Source: Alphaproteobacteria bacterium (GTDB taxonomy: Bacteria; Pseudomonadota; Alphaproteobacteria; Thalassobaculales; Thalassobaculaceae). From it: a stretch of DNA of 16,135 nucleotides. The stretch spans positions 1-16,135 of the forward strand of contig JAPKDN010000019.1 in the NCBI GenBank assembly GCA_028822575.1. The letters are read 5' to 3'. The first letter of the stretch is position 1. The number at the start of each line of letters is the position of its first letter. The translations under genes and the position numbers were made by a program. A model generated the notes under the pieces. That model was given only the letters and a program-made list of their open reading frames with translations, had not been told where the DNA came from and ran no database searches. Positions 16,069 through 16,135 of the stretch are shown here, piece after piece.

Positions 16069-16135
16069 TTAGGCCGCGCCAGTCTCGCCATAGACGCTGT
16101 GATCCAGGAGGCGGACGGGGCGAGGCAAGTGGGCG
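16069..16135 (-). CDS. possible C-terminal end of a gene cut by the window edge
   Basis: On the minus strand the last 67 bases read without a break as AHLPRPVRLLDHSVYGETGAA and then TAA (16071-16069). The composition looks coding and the frame enters from beyond the window, but 21 residues are too few to name a family. If real, this gene would converge on the CoA-transferase gene and leave little room for an adjacent subunit B on the plus strand. Confidence 0.3.
   Translation of the reverse strand, partial: AHLPRPVRLLDHSVYGETGAA

Overview
The window is a stretch of bacterial chromosome with moderately high GC and densely packed genes. It is most likely from an alphaproteobacterium, perhaps a Rhodospirillales-like marine or soil lineage. 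That is inferred from the gene families together (DUF2161, TTC38-like TPR protein, AarF kinase, FdhD/MobA, an AbrB-type permease) and from an intergenic repeat resembling those of alphaproteobacteria. No rRNA, tRNA or CRISPR array was seen.

Layout. 1-465: a decayed IS1380-family transposase with two frameshifts and a truncation. 559-1410 (+): a TfdA/TauD-type 2-oxoglutarate dioxygenase. 1425-4728 (-): a catabolic cluster transcribed in the order MmgE/PrpD, MaoC-like hydratase, acyl-CoA dehydrogenase. A 121-bp pair of inverted repeats lies between the last two. 4793-5831 (-): an AbrB-family membrane protein gene broken by two frameshifts and a stop. 5914-8020 (-): a TTC38-like TPR protein followed by a DUF2161 protein that looks like a PD-(D/E)XK nuclease with a winged-helix tail. 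8182-10164 (+): a class A penicillin-binding protein (PBP1A type). 10206-10937 (-): a YgjP-like zinc metallopeptidase. 11116-12468 (+): an ABC1/AarF/UbiB atypical kinase. 12472-15149 (-): zinc alcohol dehydrogenase, FdhD and MobA in one direction. 15374-16063 (+): subunit A of a 3-oxoacid CoA-transferase, preceded by several short inverted repeats.

How the genes work together. The prpD-maoC-acyl-CoA dehydrogenase run, with the dioxygenase beside it and the CoA-transferase further away, points to oxidation of CoA-linked organic acids; the substrate cannot be read from the sequence. FdhD and MobA together serve molybdenum enzymes of the bis-MGD type, such as formate dehydrogenase, but no such enzyme is in the window. 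PBP1A, AarF and the metallopeptidase are ordinary housekeeping-type genes.

No clear new defence, mobile or biosynthetic system is visible. The points most worth a second look are the unassigned PrpD/MaoC/dehydrogenase cluster with an Asp-to-Asn change in MaoC, the freshly broken AbrB gene beside it, the FdhD with relocated cysteines, the palindromes before the CoA-transferase gene, and the DUF2161/TPR pair.
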